Source: an uncultured Lachnospiraceae bacterium (lineage in GTDB: Bacteria; Bacillota; Clostridia; Lachnospirales; Lachnospiraceae). From it: a DNA stretch of 64,000 nucleotides. Below the pieces are notes generated by a model, which saw nothing but the letters and a program-made list of their open reading frames with translations, did not search any database and had not been told where the DNA came from. A program made the translations under genes and the position numbers. Shown here piece after piece: positions 51,727 to 61,086 of this stretch (position 1 is its first letter; each line of letters opens with the position of its first letter). The stretch lies in the NCBI GenBank assembly GCA_949471785.1, contig CASWRE010000001.1, positions 151,130 to 215,129 of the forward strand, read 5' to 3'.

Positions 51727-53862
51727 TTATCTGGTGATCTTCACCTTACTGCTCTGGCCTTTCTTTTTAAACAATTTCTGATACGCTTTCAGCTTCACCT
51801 TCGGCACTTTAATCTTTGCCTTCTTATAAATATTCTTAAAGGCATTTTTCCCGACTTTCGTGATGACTTTCGATTTTACGGTTATGGTTTTCAGCTTTTT
51901 GGCTCCTGAGAATGCTTCTTTTCCGATGGAACGCACATTCGTGCCTATCGTCACAGAAGTGACTTTCGTCTTACCTTTCAGCGCTTTATCGCCCACCTGA
52001 ACGATCTTGAAACTCGCCCCATTGATTTTCACCGTATTTCCTACGGTAACTTTGGCGGTATTTTTCGCCAGTCCGGTAAAAGCCACCGTTCCCTTGCCGT
52101 TGATTTTGGGGCTGATTATTTTGTATTTATAATTGCCGACCTGATATTTTTGTCCTTTTTTGCACACCTTTTTAGCCAGTGTCTTCGTAGAAAGCACTTT
52201 CCCGCAGTCTGTACACACGACGCTTTCCGTCCCTGTTTTCTTAAATGTGGGCTCTATCCTTTTCTTCGTCTGATGCACATGGCCCCGTGGGCTGATATCC
52301 TGCCGATCCTTCTCCCGCTTGCAGCCGGCGCACACCTGCGCCGTATAGCCGGCTTCCGTACAGGTCGCGGCCTTTTGCACCTTCTGATAATTGTGGGGCA
52401 TCCTGGCCGTCATCTGCCATTCCGTCCGCCCGCATCCCCGGCAGGTCCTCACCCGCGATCCTCCTGTCATACAGGTGGCCGCCTGTCTGACCGCCCAGGC
52501 GCCGTAACTGTGGGTGTGCAGGCTGCCCGGCCAAAGTCTCTCGGTGATGTCCACATAGGGCTTCGAAGCCGTGCCGTAGGTCAGCCGGCCGTCCGGATCA
52601 ATGCAAAAAGCATATAAGTATCCCCCCGCCTGTTCACTCGCGCTCAGCGTGTACAGCACCCGATCGCTGGTCCCGTCACAGTTCATGACATGAATCTCCG
52701 TCGGCAGTAAATAGTAAATTTCCCCCAGATACAACGCGAATCCGCTGAAATTTCCCCGGTAGAATGAAGTTCCCCCCAACACATGCCAAGTACCTTCGAT
52801 GGTCTTTACCTTCCGAAATACAGACAGGCCGGAAGGACTGCCCTTATACTGTGTGATCGCTCTCCCGTCATTGCCGTACCAATAGCCCTTATAAAATCCG
52901 AAAGGCGCATTGATATCGTTCCAAAAATAATCGTCATAGGTCTGGCTGGAAGCGCTGGCATCGGTGACATTTCCCGTATAGGCATAATCCTGACTGTTGT
53001 GCCTGCCTTTACTGTCGTCCTGAAACCAGCCGGTACTTTTCAAAAGGAAATCATGGCCGGACCAGCCGATCATATTCGGGGTGGGATCATTCCACGTCGT
53101 ATCCACATGATACCAGGCGTTCCCTATCTTCACCAGATTCCAGGCGTGATTCAGCTCGTCGCTCGTCACAAGCTCACACGCAACCCCCGCCTGATTCATC
53201 AGCTCCAGGAAAGCCAGCGCATAACCCTGGCAGACCGCCGTCTTTTCCACGAATACATCGTAGGCACTATATTTCGTAAGGCTCTGATCATAACGGCAAT
53301 TCTGCGTCAGATAATCATTGACAAACAAAGCCGTCTCCAAAGGCGACCAGGACGGGTCCATCATGTCTTTTATACTGCGCACCTCTGCGTCATAGGCCGC
53401 CATCTTTTTCTGCAGATCCGCCGTGCTTTCCTGCAGCGGAAAACGAATCCGCACCACTACGCCGGACGACAAATAATAAGTGTTCTGCCAGCTCCTGATA
53501 TAGAAATATCTCGGGTTTCGATCCAGCACTTCCGCGATCAGCCGATTCATATCCGACACCTGCGCCTGAAACCTTGAGACATCAATAACGATCTCTCCGC
53601 CCGTACTATCGGCCAGATTATCCCAGGCGTCCTTCAGCGCCTGTTCAATCTCACTCTGATTGGCCAGCGCATAGGAGGAGACGTCTCCCTTTGCCTTCCG
53701 CACGAGAAGACCGCCGTTTTGCAGGACCCCCTGCGTATCTCCGTTTTCCGTCTTCAGCTCTGCCGCGCTTACCTGCGCCGTTCCCAGCCACAACACGGAC
53801 ACAAGCAGCATTACGAATATGCCCAAAGTACGCCATATCGTTTCCTTTTTCATCTTTTTCAT
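51727..53862 (-). CDS. Secreted transglutaminase-like / BspA-repeat protein
   Basis: 711 residues with a signal peptide (TLGIFVMLLVSVLWLGTAQV). A transglutaminase-like domain (about 150-290) keeps the catalytic cysteine in KTAVCQGYALAF, His in ELNHAWNLVKIGN and Asp in WYHVDTTWND. A WG/beta segment follows with FYRGNFSGFALYLGEIYYLL. Three cysteine-pair modules (CMTGGSRVRTCRGCG, CTEAGYTAQVCAGCK and a degenerate VCTDCGKV) with regularly spaced histidines lie at about 465-565. The C terminus is a short leucine-rich BspA-type region (VTSVTIGTNVRSIGKEAFSG) ending in a basic Lys-rich tail, a likely wall-binding segment. It is an extracellular surface protein, perhaps processing peptides or wall material; substrate unknown. 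Confidence 0.85.
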   Translation of the reverse strand: MKKMKKETIWRTLGIFVMLLVSVLWLGTAQVSAAELKTENGDTQGVLQNGGLLVRKAKGDVSSYALANQSEIEQALKDAWDNLADSTGGEIVIDVSRFQAQVSDMNRLIAEVLDRNPRYFYIRSWQNTYYLSSGVVVRIRFPLQESTADLQKKMAAYDAEVRSIKDMMDPSWSPLETALFVNDYLTQNCRYDQSLTKYSAYDVFVEKTAVCQGYALAFLELMNQAGVACELVTSDELNHAWNLVKIGNAWYHVDTTWNDPTPNMIGWSGHDFLLKSTGWFQDDSKGRHNSQDYAYTGNVTDASASSQTYDDYFWNDINAPFGFYKGYWYGNDGRAITQYKGSPSGLSVFRKVKTIEGTWHVLGGTSFYRGNFSGFALYLGEIYYLLPTEIHVMNCDGTSDRVLYTLSASEQAGGYLYAFCIDPDGRLTYGTASKPYVDITERLWPGSLHTHSYGAWAVRQAATCMTGGSRVRTCRGCGRTEWQMTARMPHNYQKVQKAATCTEAGYTAQVCAGCKREKDRQDISPRGHVHQTKKRIEPTFKKTGTESVVCTDCGKVLSTKTLAKKVCKKGQKYQVGNYKYKIISPKINGKGTVAFTGLAKNTAKVTVGNTVKINGASFKIVQVGDKALKGKTKVTSVTIGTNVRSIGKEAFSGAKKLKTITVKSKVITKVGKNAFKNIYKKAKIKVPKVKLKAYQKLFKKKGQSSKVKITR

Positions 53863-53983
53863 ATGGTTATACCCCTTAAAAGATTAACATATATACTAAT
53901 AAATATTCTGTCGTCTATAAATCCGTTTCACAGACTGCAGATAAAAAGTCTATATATTCGTGTTCTGACCTGCTAATATACAG

Positions 53984-55033
53984 TCAAAACTCCTTTCCGG
54001 ATATCAGCAGGTCAAGAGCTGCCCTGATTTTTTCATTGTTAGCCTTCTCATTGCCGCCATAAACGCCCACGCTGCCGAGAAGATGTCCCGCCTTATAGAT
54101 CGCGGCTCCGCTTTTTTCCGGTGTAGCCGCAGCTTCTCCATCCCTTTTTGCCCGCCGCAGCGCCTCCAGGGCGGCGCTCATGGACTCGTGAACCGCCACA
54201 GAATGACAGGCCAGGGAACTGGTAGCCAGCCGCTCTCCGGCCGGATCACACAGGCAGAACGTGTAGATGGTGCTGTAAGTGGTATTACACTTTTTTCCCA
54301 ACGCCTCCAGCATCTTCTTCCCTTTTTCCACGGAAAGCTCCGGTATAATCTCCATTTGGGCCCGGCTCTGTGTGCTCCTGTCTCCACTGCAGCCTGCGCC
54401 CCGGGGGACAGCCGTCCAGTTTTCGGCCGGGGCGGCGGATGTCGCCGCCGCGCTTTCGCTGCTTTGCATATACGCGCCAGTCACCTCTTTTGCCATCTGC
54501 TGGGCCAGGGTCAATCCCTGATTTTTCGCATCCACATAGCGGGCCGTCATATACAGATAGTCCGAGAGCCTGTTCAGATAGCGGGCCGCTGTCTCGTCCA
54601 CGGGATGGGTTTCCGACACGGCGGTAAACCACCGCTCGCATCGCCGGGCCACCGTGCGCACCACATCGATCTGGGCCGAATAGTAAGAGCCTCCCGGCAG
54701 CACAAACCCCTTTATGCGCGCAAAAGCCTCCTCCATGCGGTCAATCCGTTCTTCCAGACCGGTCACGGCCTCCTCCGGAAAAGCAAACAGACGCTCCTCT
54801 GGCTCTTCCGGCGATTCCGCCACCCCGGACATGATCTGCATGAGGTTCCGCTGGATCTGCGAAAACTCCTCAAACTGCCCCTTGTCCTGTGTCAGGCTTT
54901 TGACCAGGCCGATATAGCTGTTCAGCTCATCCATATTTCCCAGTAGATGGAGCCGCACGTCATTTTTCGATACACGGGTACCATCCAGCAGACCGGTGGT
55001 CATCCGGTCGCCTGTCTTTGTATAAATCTTCAT
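53984..55033 (-). CDS. pduO: PduO-type cobalamin adenosyltransferase with C-terminal GlcG-like domain
   Basis: 349 residues from ATG 55033 (RBS AGGGGAT). The N-terminal half is the PduO ATP:cob(I)alamin adenosyltransferase: MKIYTKTGDRMTTGLLDGTR, HLLGNMDELNSYIGL, FVLPGGSYYSAQIDVVRTVA, RRCERWF and LNRLSDYLYMTAR. After an Ala/Ser linker (about 190-215) comes a GlcG/PduO-C (heme-binding-like) domain, marked by AGERLATSSLACHSVAVHES and KAGHLLGSVGVYGGNEKANN. It makes adenosylcobalamin for the diol dehydratase encoded upstream. Last gene of the pdu unit. Confidence 0.93.
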   Translation of the reverse strand: MKIYTKTGDRMTTGLLDGTRVSKNDVRLHLLGNMDELNSYIGLVKSLTQDKGQFEEFSQIQRNLMQIMSGVAESPEEPEERLFAFPEEAVTGLEERIDRMEEAFARIKGFVLPGGSYYSAQIDVVRTVARRCERWFTAVSETHPVDETAARYLNRLSDYLYMTARYVDAKNQGLTLAQQMAKEVTGAYMQSSESAAATSAAPAENWTAVPRGAGCSGDRSTQSRAQMEIIPELSVEKGKKMLEALGKKCNTTYSTIYTFCLCDPAGERLATSSLACHSVAVHESMSAALEALRRAKRDGEAAATPEKSGAAIYKAGHLLGSVGVYGGNEKANNEKIRAALDLLISGKEF

Positions 55034-55142
55034 ACTATCCCCTAACGGGCGGCCTGTACCGCCCTCTGCTGTCGCTGCATATTGTAACCGTTCCGTGCTT
55101 TCACGGTTACAGATTTCCGCCATGCGAAACCGCTGTGACCGT

Positions 55143-55484
55143 TCAGCCTGCCTGAACTGTCACAAACCGCTTCTTTTTCACGGCCCGGGCCGCATTGGCG
55201 CCGATCATCCTGTACTGCTCCGCCGTAGGATCAGCAAACACAAACAGGGGGCGGTCCTCAGCCACCTTCCGCATTTGCAGCGCCACTTCACCGGCAGTCA
55301 GGCCGATCCCCGATTCCAGCACGGAATCCGTAGCCGCCCGGTAAGCCAATCCCCGGGCCGTTCCGTCCATCCGCAGAATCTTCCAGGGAACACCCTCTTC
55401 TTCCATTCCGGCACAGATCTCACGGATGGCGGGCAGCGTTTCGTCCACTGTATAAAGATGGACGGCTGGTTTATTTGTCTGCAT
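55143..55484 (-). CDS. pduH: Diol dehydratase reactivase small subunit
   Basis: 113-residue PduH homologue, which exchanges damaged cobalamin from the dehydratase together with PduG. Conserved GIGLTAGEVALQMRKVAEDR and FVFADPTAEQYRMIGANAAR are visible. ATG 55484 is used, just past the pduG stop, with RBS GGTGGAG; a GTG at 55493 overlapping pduG is an alternative. Confidence 0.9.
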   Translation of the reverse strand: MQTNKPAVHLYTVDETLPAIREICAGMEEEGVPWKILRMDGTARGLAYRAATDSVLESGIGLTAGEVALQMRKVAEDRPLFVFADPTAEQYRMIGANAARAVKKKRFVTVQAG

Positions 55485-55485
55485 A

Positions 55486-57297
55486 TCACTCACTCCACCA
55501 GGACATCACAAGACCCGTAGCCACCGCATTCCTGGGTCCCTCCGTCCGTCTGATATTGCCCCGCCCGCAAAGCACCCGGTAATTGGCCAGCTCCTCTAAA
55601 AGCATCTCGGGAATCTCAAAATCCTCCGCCGAGCCGCCCACCAGCACCACATTGGGCACCCGCCGCAGATTGTGCTCCGGCGCTACGATTTCCAGAGCCC
55701 GCAGGGCGTTGGTGATAAATACCTTCTTTTTCGCGCCGCGGCGCACATCCACAATCTGTTCCAGCGTGAGATCCTCCTCGATCCGGACCATCTCCTCCGG
55801 CTCCAGAAGCACCACACTGCCAAAGAAGCGCGGGCTCAACGGCTCCTCAAAGAACCGGATCTCGCCGCTCTCCAGCCGTATATGGAACAGGCTCTCCACC
55901 TTCGCCAGGGGATAGCGTTTAATGCGCTCCGCGGTAATGCGGCTGTGCAGGCCGAGTTCGGTCTGGATCAGCATCGTAACCAGCTCCCCGGCCCCGGCCT
56001 GATGAGTCACGGCCACGCGGCCTTCCTCCGTCACCAGCGCCGCGTCGGTGGAACCGCCGCCCATATCCAGAATAGCCAGGGGAAGCTTCGTTCCCGGCGT
56101 AGTCATGGCTCCCATAGACGCCATAACGGCTTCCACACCGGCCACCCGCACCTCTATACCAAGCTCCGCCTGAAGGCGGTCGGCGATCTCCCGCATGGGC
56201 AGCTGGCTGGTCTTTACCATAGCCGCCACACCCACCGCCTTCTCCATGCAGGTCTCTCCCGCCAGCGCCCCGGAAATCTGTACCGGAGCCAGCGTATCCA
56301 CGGCCAGAATATCGGTGATGCGGATACTGCTCTCCGCCTGGCCGGACACGTTCTTCATGCCGCCCTTGATCCGGCGCAGCATATGACCCACATTGCTGTT
56401 TTCCTGCCCTGCAATGTCCCGCACTGTCCCCGCCTCATGGACGGCCGCCATAATGCTCTCCGCTCCGGCGTCAATAGACACCGTCTGCTCACTGTCTCCG
56501 GAAATATAAATCTCCCCGGCGGGCAGCACATTTTCCCGCACATTGCCTCCCGGGGTCTTAATCACCACCGCGCTGCGCTTGCCGATCAGGCTTTTGGCAA
56601 TGGGCATGACCTGACGGGTCTCCTCCGCGTCCAGATTCAGGAGGGTGGCGATCCCGTAGGGATTGGACAACATATGTATCGTCTGTCCCGGCAGAGCCAC
56701 CTCCACGGCCGCCTGCTTGTGCTCGGGAATCTGCGAAAGCTTCGCCACTTCGTCCAGGATCGGTATCTTGCGGCGCAGGCGATTATAGACCAGCACGGCC
56801 TCGTCGCGCTGCAGGATGGCTCCCGTCACGGAAACCATTCCCTGCACGGCATTTAAAAGCTCCGCCGCCGCCTCATAAGAAATCCGTTCCGGTACGGTCA
56901 CAATATAGTCCCGCCCCTGTATGGCCTGAGAGAGATGCTCAATACCTATGATCTCCCCCACTGCCTGTCCGACCCCGGCCGGGGTGGAGGGATTGTGTCC
57001 GATCATGGAGGACTCCATAATAATCGTCTCGGTGATGGTCTCCATGGCCGTATCGCCGATTACCGGAGCCGCTTCGTTCAGCAGCAGAATCTCGGGATAT
57101 ACTCTGGGAGTCCCGGTCTTCTGCACCGCAGCTTCCAGAGCCGTGCGGATACCCCGCACGTTGTCCGGCGTCCCCTTGGTTCCCGTGGTACGGGTGGACG
57201 CGCTGGAGAGAAAATTCAGCTTCCCCCGGTCGTCAAAGGCGCCTATACACACTTCAGTTGTCGAATTACCGATATCAATTCCCGCAACTGTTTTCAT
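55486..57297 (-). CDS. pduG: Diol dehydratase reactivase large subunit
   Basis: 603-residue DdrA/PduG chaperone-like ATPase. It starts MKTVAGIDIGNSTTEVCIGA, the actin-like nucleotide fold, and includes ASTRTTGTKGTPDNVRGIRT, VTVPERISYEAAAELLNAVQ, and LAILDMGGGSTDAALVTEEG. It reactivates B12-inactivated dehydratase by releasing damaged cobalamin. Start overlaps the pduE stop (ATGA). Confidence 0.96.
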   Translation of the reverse strand: MKTVAGIDIGNSTTEVCIGAFDDRGKLNFLSSASTRTTGTKGTPDNVRGIRTALEAAVQKTGTPRVYPEILLLNEAAPVIGDTAMETITETIIMESSMIGHNPSTPAGVGQAVGEIIGIEHLSQAIQGRDYIVTVPERISYEAAAELLNAVQGMVSVTGAILQRDEAVLVYNRLRRKIPILDEVAKLSQIPEHKQAAVEVALPGQTIHMLSNPYGIATLLNLDAEETRQVMPIAKSLIGKRSAVVIKTPGGNVRENVLPAGEIYISGDSEQTVSIDAGAESIMAAVHEAGTVRDIAGQENSNVGHMLRRIKGGMKNVSGQAESSIRITDILAVDTLAPVQISGALAGETCMEKAVGVAAMVKTSQLPMREIADRLQAELGIEVRVAGVEAVMASMGAMTTPGTKLPLAILDMGGGSTDAALVTEEGRVAVTHQAGAGELVTMLIQTELGLHSRITAERIKRYPLAKVESLFHIRLESGEIRFFEEPLSPRFFGSVVLLEPEEMVRIEEDLTLEQIVDVRRGAKKKVFITNALRALEIVAPEHNLRRVPNVVLVGGSAEDFEIPEMLLEELANYRVLCGRGNIRRTEGPRNAVATGLVMSWWSE

Positions 57298-57692
57298 GAT
57301 TCCAGAAGGATTCCTCTCTTTTCGTAAATCTGCACCGCTTCCATCACCAATTTTGCGCAGTTCGGCGCATGGTACTGCTCCAGAAGGGTATGGGCCATCT
57401 GCACCAGCTCCAGCTTCGTGGAACGGTTAGGACGCAGCTTGTTGTACATGGTCAGGATCACATCGTCGGGAATATTCACCATTTCCGAAGCCCGGACAAA
57501 GTTCTGCTCCATGGCCGGGTTATCATTCTCCCGGCAGACCTGGCCCTGTTTTGCCAGCATCTCACGGGAAATCTTGATATCATCCGCCGTAATATTCCCC
57601 CGCCGAATCTCGTCCAGAGTAATCTGAGAGAGTTTCTTGCCTGTCTTGGAAGTAATCGAATCCGCTTCATATTCGCCCAAAGGATATTTCAT
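57294..57692 (-). CDS. pduE: Diol dehydratase small (gamma) subunit
   Basis: 132 residues from ATG 57692, five bases after the pduD stop; a longer start at 57713 would overlap pduD. The sequence DSITSKTGKKLSQITLDEIR, RGNITADDIKISREMLAKQG and NRSTKLELVQMAHTLLEQYH is typical of PduE/DhaE/GldE. Third subunit of the heterohexameric enzyme. Confidence 0.94.
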   Translation of the reverse strand: MKYPLGEYEADSITSKTGKKLSQITLDEIRRGNITADDIKISREMLAKQGQVCRENDNPAMEQNFVRASEMVNIPDDVILTMYNKLRPNRSTKLELVQMAHTLLEQYHAPNCAKLVMEAVQIYEKRGILLES

Positions 57693-57696
57693 CGTC

Positions 57697-58335
57697 TCAC
57701 ACCGTCCATTCAATCATATTTAATTCCGGGGACAGCTGATCTGTCTCCTGGATGTGCATCAGCGCCGCTTTCACCTGATATTTCGCCCGAACCATCGGAT
57801 CATTCGTACAGGCAATAGGCAGTACCTTCTCGCCTTTCACATACTTGGCCGCGTTCTTTCCCACATGGAAATACGTCTCCAGGGTCATCAGGGGCGCCTG
57901 GGGGAAAAGCTCCAGATTGGACAGCGGATAGAGATCCCTGTGATGGATCACCGTCGTACCCTTAGACTGCAGGCCAATGCCGATACCGGAACCGGAGAGC
58001 TTCGCCGCCTCCAGTCCGATAAAGCCCACATCGGAAGTTTTCAGATTCTTGACCACACGGGCCGTCATGCCCTCCTCCTCGATACCGGCTATGATATTCC
58101 GAATCACATCTTCCAGAGGAATGCCGGTGATCGTATGTTTCGTCACGGTCTGGAATGCCGCGCCCACGCCGATCACCACTTCCTTGGGATCGGTACCCTG
58201 CTTCGCCTGAGGATACCCGCTGTAATCCACTTTCTCAATCCTGTCCTCACCGCCGGGAGCGGCGGATCTGTCCTGATTCAGCTCCCGGATCACTGCATCC
58301 GTAATCTGCCGTACCAGCAATTCATTGATTTCCAT
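57697..58335 (-). CDS. pduD: Diol dehydratase medium (beta) subunit
   Basis: 212 residues. The first 18 (MEINELLVRQITDAVIRE) form an amphipathic helix like the PduD encapsulation peptide that directs the enzyme into a microcompartment. After a short linker comes the conserved core: DPKEVVIGVGAAFQTVTKHT and GSGIGIGLQSKGTTVIHHRD, LSNLELFPQAPLMTLETYFH. Located between pduC and pduE. Confidence 0.95.
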   Translation of the reverse strand: MEINELLVRQITDAVIRELNQDRSAAPGGEDRIEKVDYSGYPQAKQGTDPKEVVIGVGAAFQTVTKHTITGIPLEDVIRNIIAGIEEEGMTARVVKNLKTSDVGFIGLEAAKLSGSGIGIGLQSKGTTVIHHRDLYPLSNLELFPQAPLMTLETYFHVGKNAAKYVKGEKVLPIACTNDPMVRAKYQVKAALMHIQETDQLSPELNMIEWTV

Positions 58336-58346
58336 ACCCGTCCCTC

Positions 58347-60011
58347 CTAAAATTTGTGCCTGTCAATGCGATGAGGGATCTGCTTGATCTCCTCCCAGCG
58401 TTTACCGTCCACCCGGTAACCCGTACCGGGCCCCATATAATTGTTCGGCGTGTTCACTCCGGACATCACATGGAAATGTTCATCCAGAATCGCCGCCGTG
58501 TGCATGTAGTCGCCGATCACCCGCTGCTTGAGCATATTCAGAATGCTGTCCGCCACATCGTCAAAACCTGTTTCCGCCAGGGCCTTCACCACGTCGATAC
58601 CGGTGACGCCCTTTTTCATCATCTCCTCAATGCCCATCAGATCCGCCACCACATCCCGATTCAGGGTGTCCTTACTGCCATGGGCATACGTCACGGCCTC
58701 CACCTGCTCGTCCGTCACTTCAGCCAGATTCAGATAACGGAATACCGCCTGCACGGCCTGTCCGGCCTTACGGCGTACCCGGATCACATCCTCCTCGGTC
58801 ACCGGTTTCAGACCGCCGTCCACCTGCATATCCCGCTGAATCACATTATAATCGTCAAAATCTTCCGCGTCAAAGTTCGACCCGGCAAACATATTGTCAT
58901 AGTTAGGCTCCGCCGCATAGCCGGAGAAAATAAAGTCCGTACCCGGCATGAACTGCAGCATGGTCCTGGCCGTCCTTCTCATATCCGAATTGGAGAAACT
59001 CTGATCGTTGGAAGACGCGCACTCCAGTCCCAGAAGCGCCGCCACCAGATTCTCACCGATCACCTCGCGAATACCGGCGGGCACGCTGGCAGTGATACCG
59101 ATACAGCTCACGGAACCGTTCTGGATGCCCTGGGAACCGGCGCCCTTTGTCATATACAGACAGCGGCATTCCAGGTAAAGCATAGATTTCTTCTCCGTAC
59201 TGCCCATCAACACCTCAGAACCCGAACCGGAAGTGAAACGCACTTTCAGCCCGCGGGAAGCATAGGCCGCATTCAGAAACGCTTTGGAATAGGGGGTATC
59301 ATCCCCGTCGATAAATACTTTCTCCGTGCCGTACACCGACAGCGTCTCCGCATAGGTTGTAAAACCCCGAATGCCCAGCTCCAGCTCTGTGGCCTCCTCG
59401 GCAGAACACTGGGTCAGCACACCGCGCCGACCCACCTGGGAGCCAATCAACAGCGCAATGGCGCTGAAGGGCGCATAACGGGCAATGCCCATAGTGGTCT
59501 CCTCCTCGCTGAATCCGCGAAGGGCCCCCTCTGCCGCGTCGGCGGCAATCTGCACCGGATCATCCTTCAGATTCGTGATATGGGCCTGATTGCCCGGTAC
59601 CCGGCGGGCGCGCATCTTCTGCATACCCATCATCAGCTCCACCACATTCAGATGATTGATGACATCCTTCATCTTGGCCGGGGTAATGCCCGACACCAGC
59701 TTCAGAATCTCATCCCGGGACACATGGATATCCACGATCCTGCGGGCGATTTCCAGAGAAGACACCGCCATAGACTCCTCAGCCCTGTCCACCCGGATCG
59801 CATAATCCGCGATAAACTGGTCGATAAAGTCAAATTCCGCCCGCTTCTTTCCGTCCAGCTCCGTGATAACCCCGTTTTCCACCCGCACCGACGGCTCCGG
59901 GTCATAAGGACTGTCCATGGCGATGAAGCCTTTTTCCGGCCACTCGTCAATGAACCCGTCCAGATTGACCTTGCGCCGATCCAGAGCTTCCACTCTCTTT
60001 GATCTCTTCAT
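58347..60011 (-). CDS. pduC: Diol/glycerol dehydratase large (alpha) subunit
   Basis: 554 residues, the expected length, from ATG 60011 (RBS AAAGGGAG). B12-dependent conversion of 1,2-diols (or glycerol) to aldehydes. Conserved sequences: MKRSKRVEALDRRKVNLDGF, GNQAHITNLKDDPVQIAADA, CSAEEATELELGIRGFTTYA, GSGSEVLMGSTEKKSMLYLE, CRCLYMTKGAGSQGIQNGSV and SGVNTPNNYMGPGTGYRVDG. Whether propanediol or glycerol is preferred cannot be read by eye. It heads pduCDEGH-pduO. Confidence 0.97.
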   Translation of the reverse strand: MKRSKRVEALDRRKVNLDGFIDEWPEKGFIAMDSPYDPEPSVRVENGVITELDGKKRAEFDFIDQFIADYAIRVDRAEESMAVSSLEIARRIVDIHVSRDEILKLVSGITPAKMKDVINHLNVVELMMGMQKMRARRVPGNQAHITNLKDDPVQIAADAAEGALRGFSEEETTMGIARYAPFSAIALLIGSQVGRRGVLTQCSAEEATELELGIRGFTTYAETLSVYGTEKVFIDGDDTPYSKAFLNAAYASRGLKVRFTSGSGSEVLMGSTEKKSMLYLECRCLYMTKGAGSQGIQNGSVSCIGITASVPAGIREVIGENLVAALLGLECASSNDQSFSNSDMRRTARTMLQFMPGTDFIFSGYAAEPNYDNMFAGSNFDAEDFDDYNVIQRDMQVDGGLKPVTEEDVIRVRRKAGQAVQAVFRYLNLAEVTDEQVEAVTYAHGSKDTLNRDVVADLMGIEEMMKKGVTGIDVVKALAETGFDDVADSILNMLKQRVIGDYMHTAAILDEHFHVMSGVNTPNNYMGPGTGYRVDGKRWEEIKQIPHRIDRHKF

Positions 60012-60302
60012 ATTCAACTCCCTTTCGCGGATCGGCCGTCTCTCGCCGTCTGCCGCCCGCTTTTCGTTCTTTTTCGATAACTGTCCGGAACCACCGTGTT
60101 TCATCTGCGTCAACCCGGCAAAAAATCTATCTCTGCGAACAGTTTTCAATGCCGGTATTTTCCGGCGCATACATGAGATTATTATAGCATAGCGCAAAAA
60201 AAATGAACAGGACAATATCGCCAAAATTTTGATGATTTATTTGGATTGTTTTGTATTTATGTTGGTTTTTTGTTGTTTTTCCTGTTTTATTGTGGCTTCC
60301 AC
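60012..60302 (-). promoter_or_regulatory. Upstream region of pduC
   Basis: No gene. On the minus strand TATAAT (60186-60181) is a good -10 box, but the -35 region is a T-run without a clear TTGACA, suggesting that an activator is needed. A small hairpin GCCGG-AAAATA-CCGGC (60166-60151) is in the leader. Confidence 0.45.
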
Positions 60303-60353
60303 ACAAAAAACAAAAGATGCAAAGCCCTGGCTTCTCAACAGGCTCTGCATCTT
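60303..60353 (-). terminator. Terminator of the third ABC cluster
   Basis: On the minus strand GATGCAGAGCC and GGCTTTGCATC pair over 11 bases with one mismatch, followed by TTTTGTTTTTTGTG. About 55 bases past the ATPase stop. Confidence 0.85.
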
Positions 60354-60404
60354 TCATCACACAGATATTTCTCTCTATGTTTTTTGTCCGTGACATTCTC
60401 AATG

Positions 60405-61073
60405 TTACGGAATCCGCCCATCCTCCATACAGATTACTCTGCCGCAGGCATTTGCAACAGCGTCATCGTGAGTAACAATCACTATTGTTTTCCCTTCTCT
60501 ATGCAGCTCTTGCATAATATTAATAATTTTATCCGCATTATCCGTATCCAGCGCCCCCGTCGGTTCATCCGCCAGGATATAGTCCGGCCCGTTCACCAAA
60601 GCGCGCGCGATAGCCACCCGCTGTTTTTCCCCTCCCGACAGCACGGCAGCCTTTTTCCCTGCCAAAGAGCCAATACCCACCTGATCCAGCTTATCTGCCG
60701 CAATCTGTTTTATCTTTTTATACGGAGTGCTGCCGAACATCAGCGGCAGGCATACATTATACAAAACCGTATCGTCTTCAATCAGCCCGAAATCCTGCAG
60801 GACAAAACCGATTTTTGTATTCCGCAGCCGGGCCGCCTCTCCATTGTCAAGCCCCTCCACAGCCATACCGTCAAAATCATACGAGCCTTCATCCACAGTG
60901 TCCAAAAGTCCGATAATATGCAGGAGCGTAGACTTACCCGCCCCGGACCTTCCCTTAATTGCGAGCATTTCCCCTTTTTCAATTTCCAGCGAAACATCCT
61001 TTAGCGCTTCCTGAAAATTTGACGTGCCGTCAATGCCAAATCGTTTATATACGTGTAATAATTTTAAACTCAT
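60405..61073 (-). CDS. ABC transporter ATP-binding protein, MacB/LolD type
   Basis: 222 residues. Walker A GRSGAGKSTL, Q-loop FVLQDFGLIEDD, signature [15 protein letters not shown], Walker B YILADEPTGALD and H-loop IVTHDD. The TGALDTDN after Walker B fits the bacitracin/BceA-MacB group. It starts 13 bases after the permease stop and is the last gene of the cluster. Confidence 0.94.
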   Translation of the reverse strand: MSLKLLHVYKRFGIDGTSNFQEALKDVSLEIEKGEMLAIKGRSGAGKSTLLHIIGLLDTVDEGSYDFDGMAVEGLDNGEAARLRNTKIGFVLQDFGLIEDDTVLYNVCLPLMFGSTPYKKIKQIAADKLDQVGIGSLAGKKAAVLSGGEKQRVAIARALVNGPDYILADEPTGALDTDNADKIINIMQELHREGKTIVIVTHDDAVANACGRVICMEDGRIP

Positions 61074-61086
61074 CTTTAATCCCCTG

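Noticed and set aside
58356..60002. Plus-strand open frame of 548 codons
   Set aside because: Exact antisense shadow of pduC, with His/Arg-rich composition.
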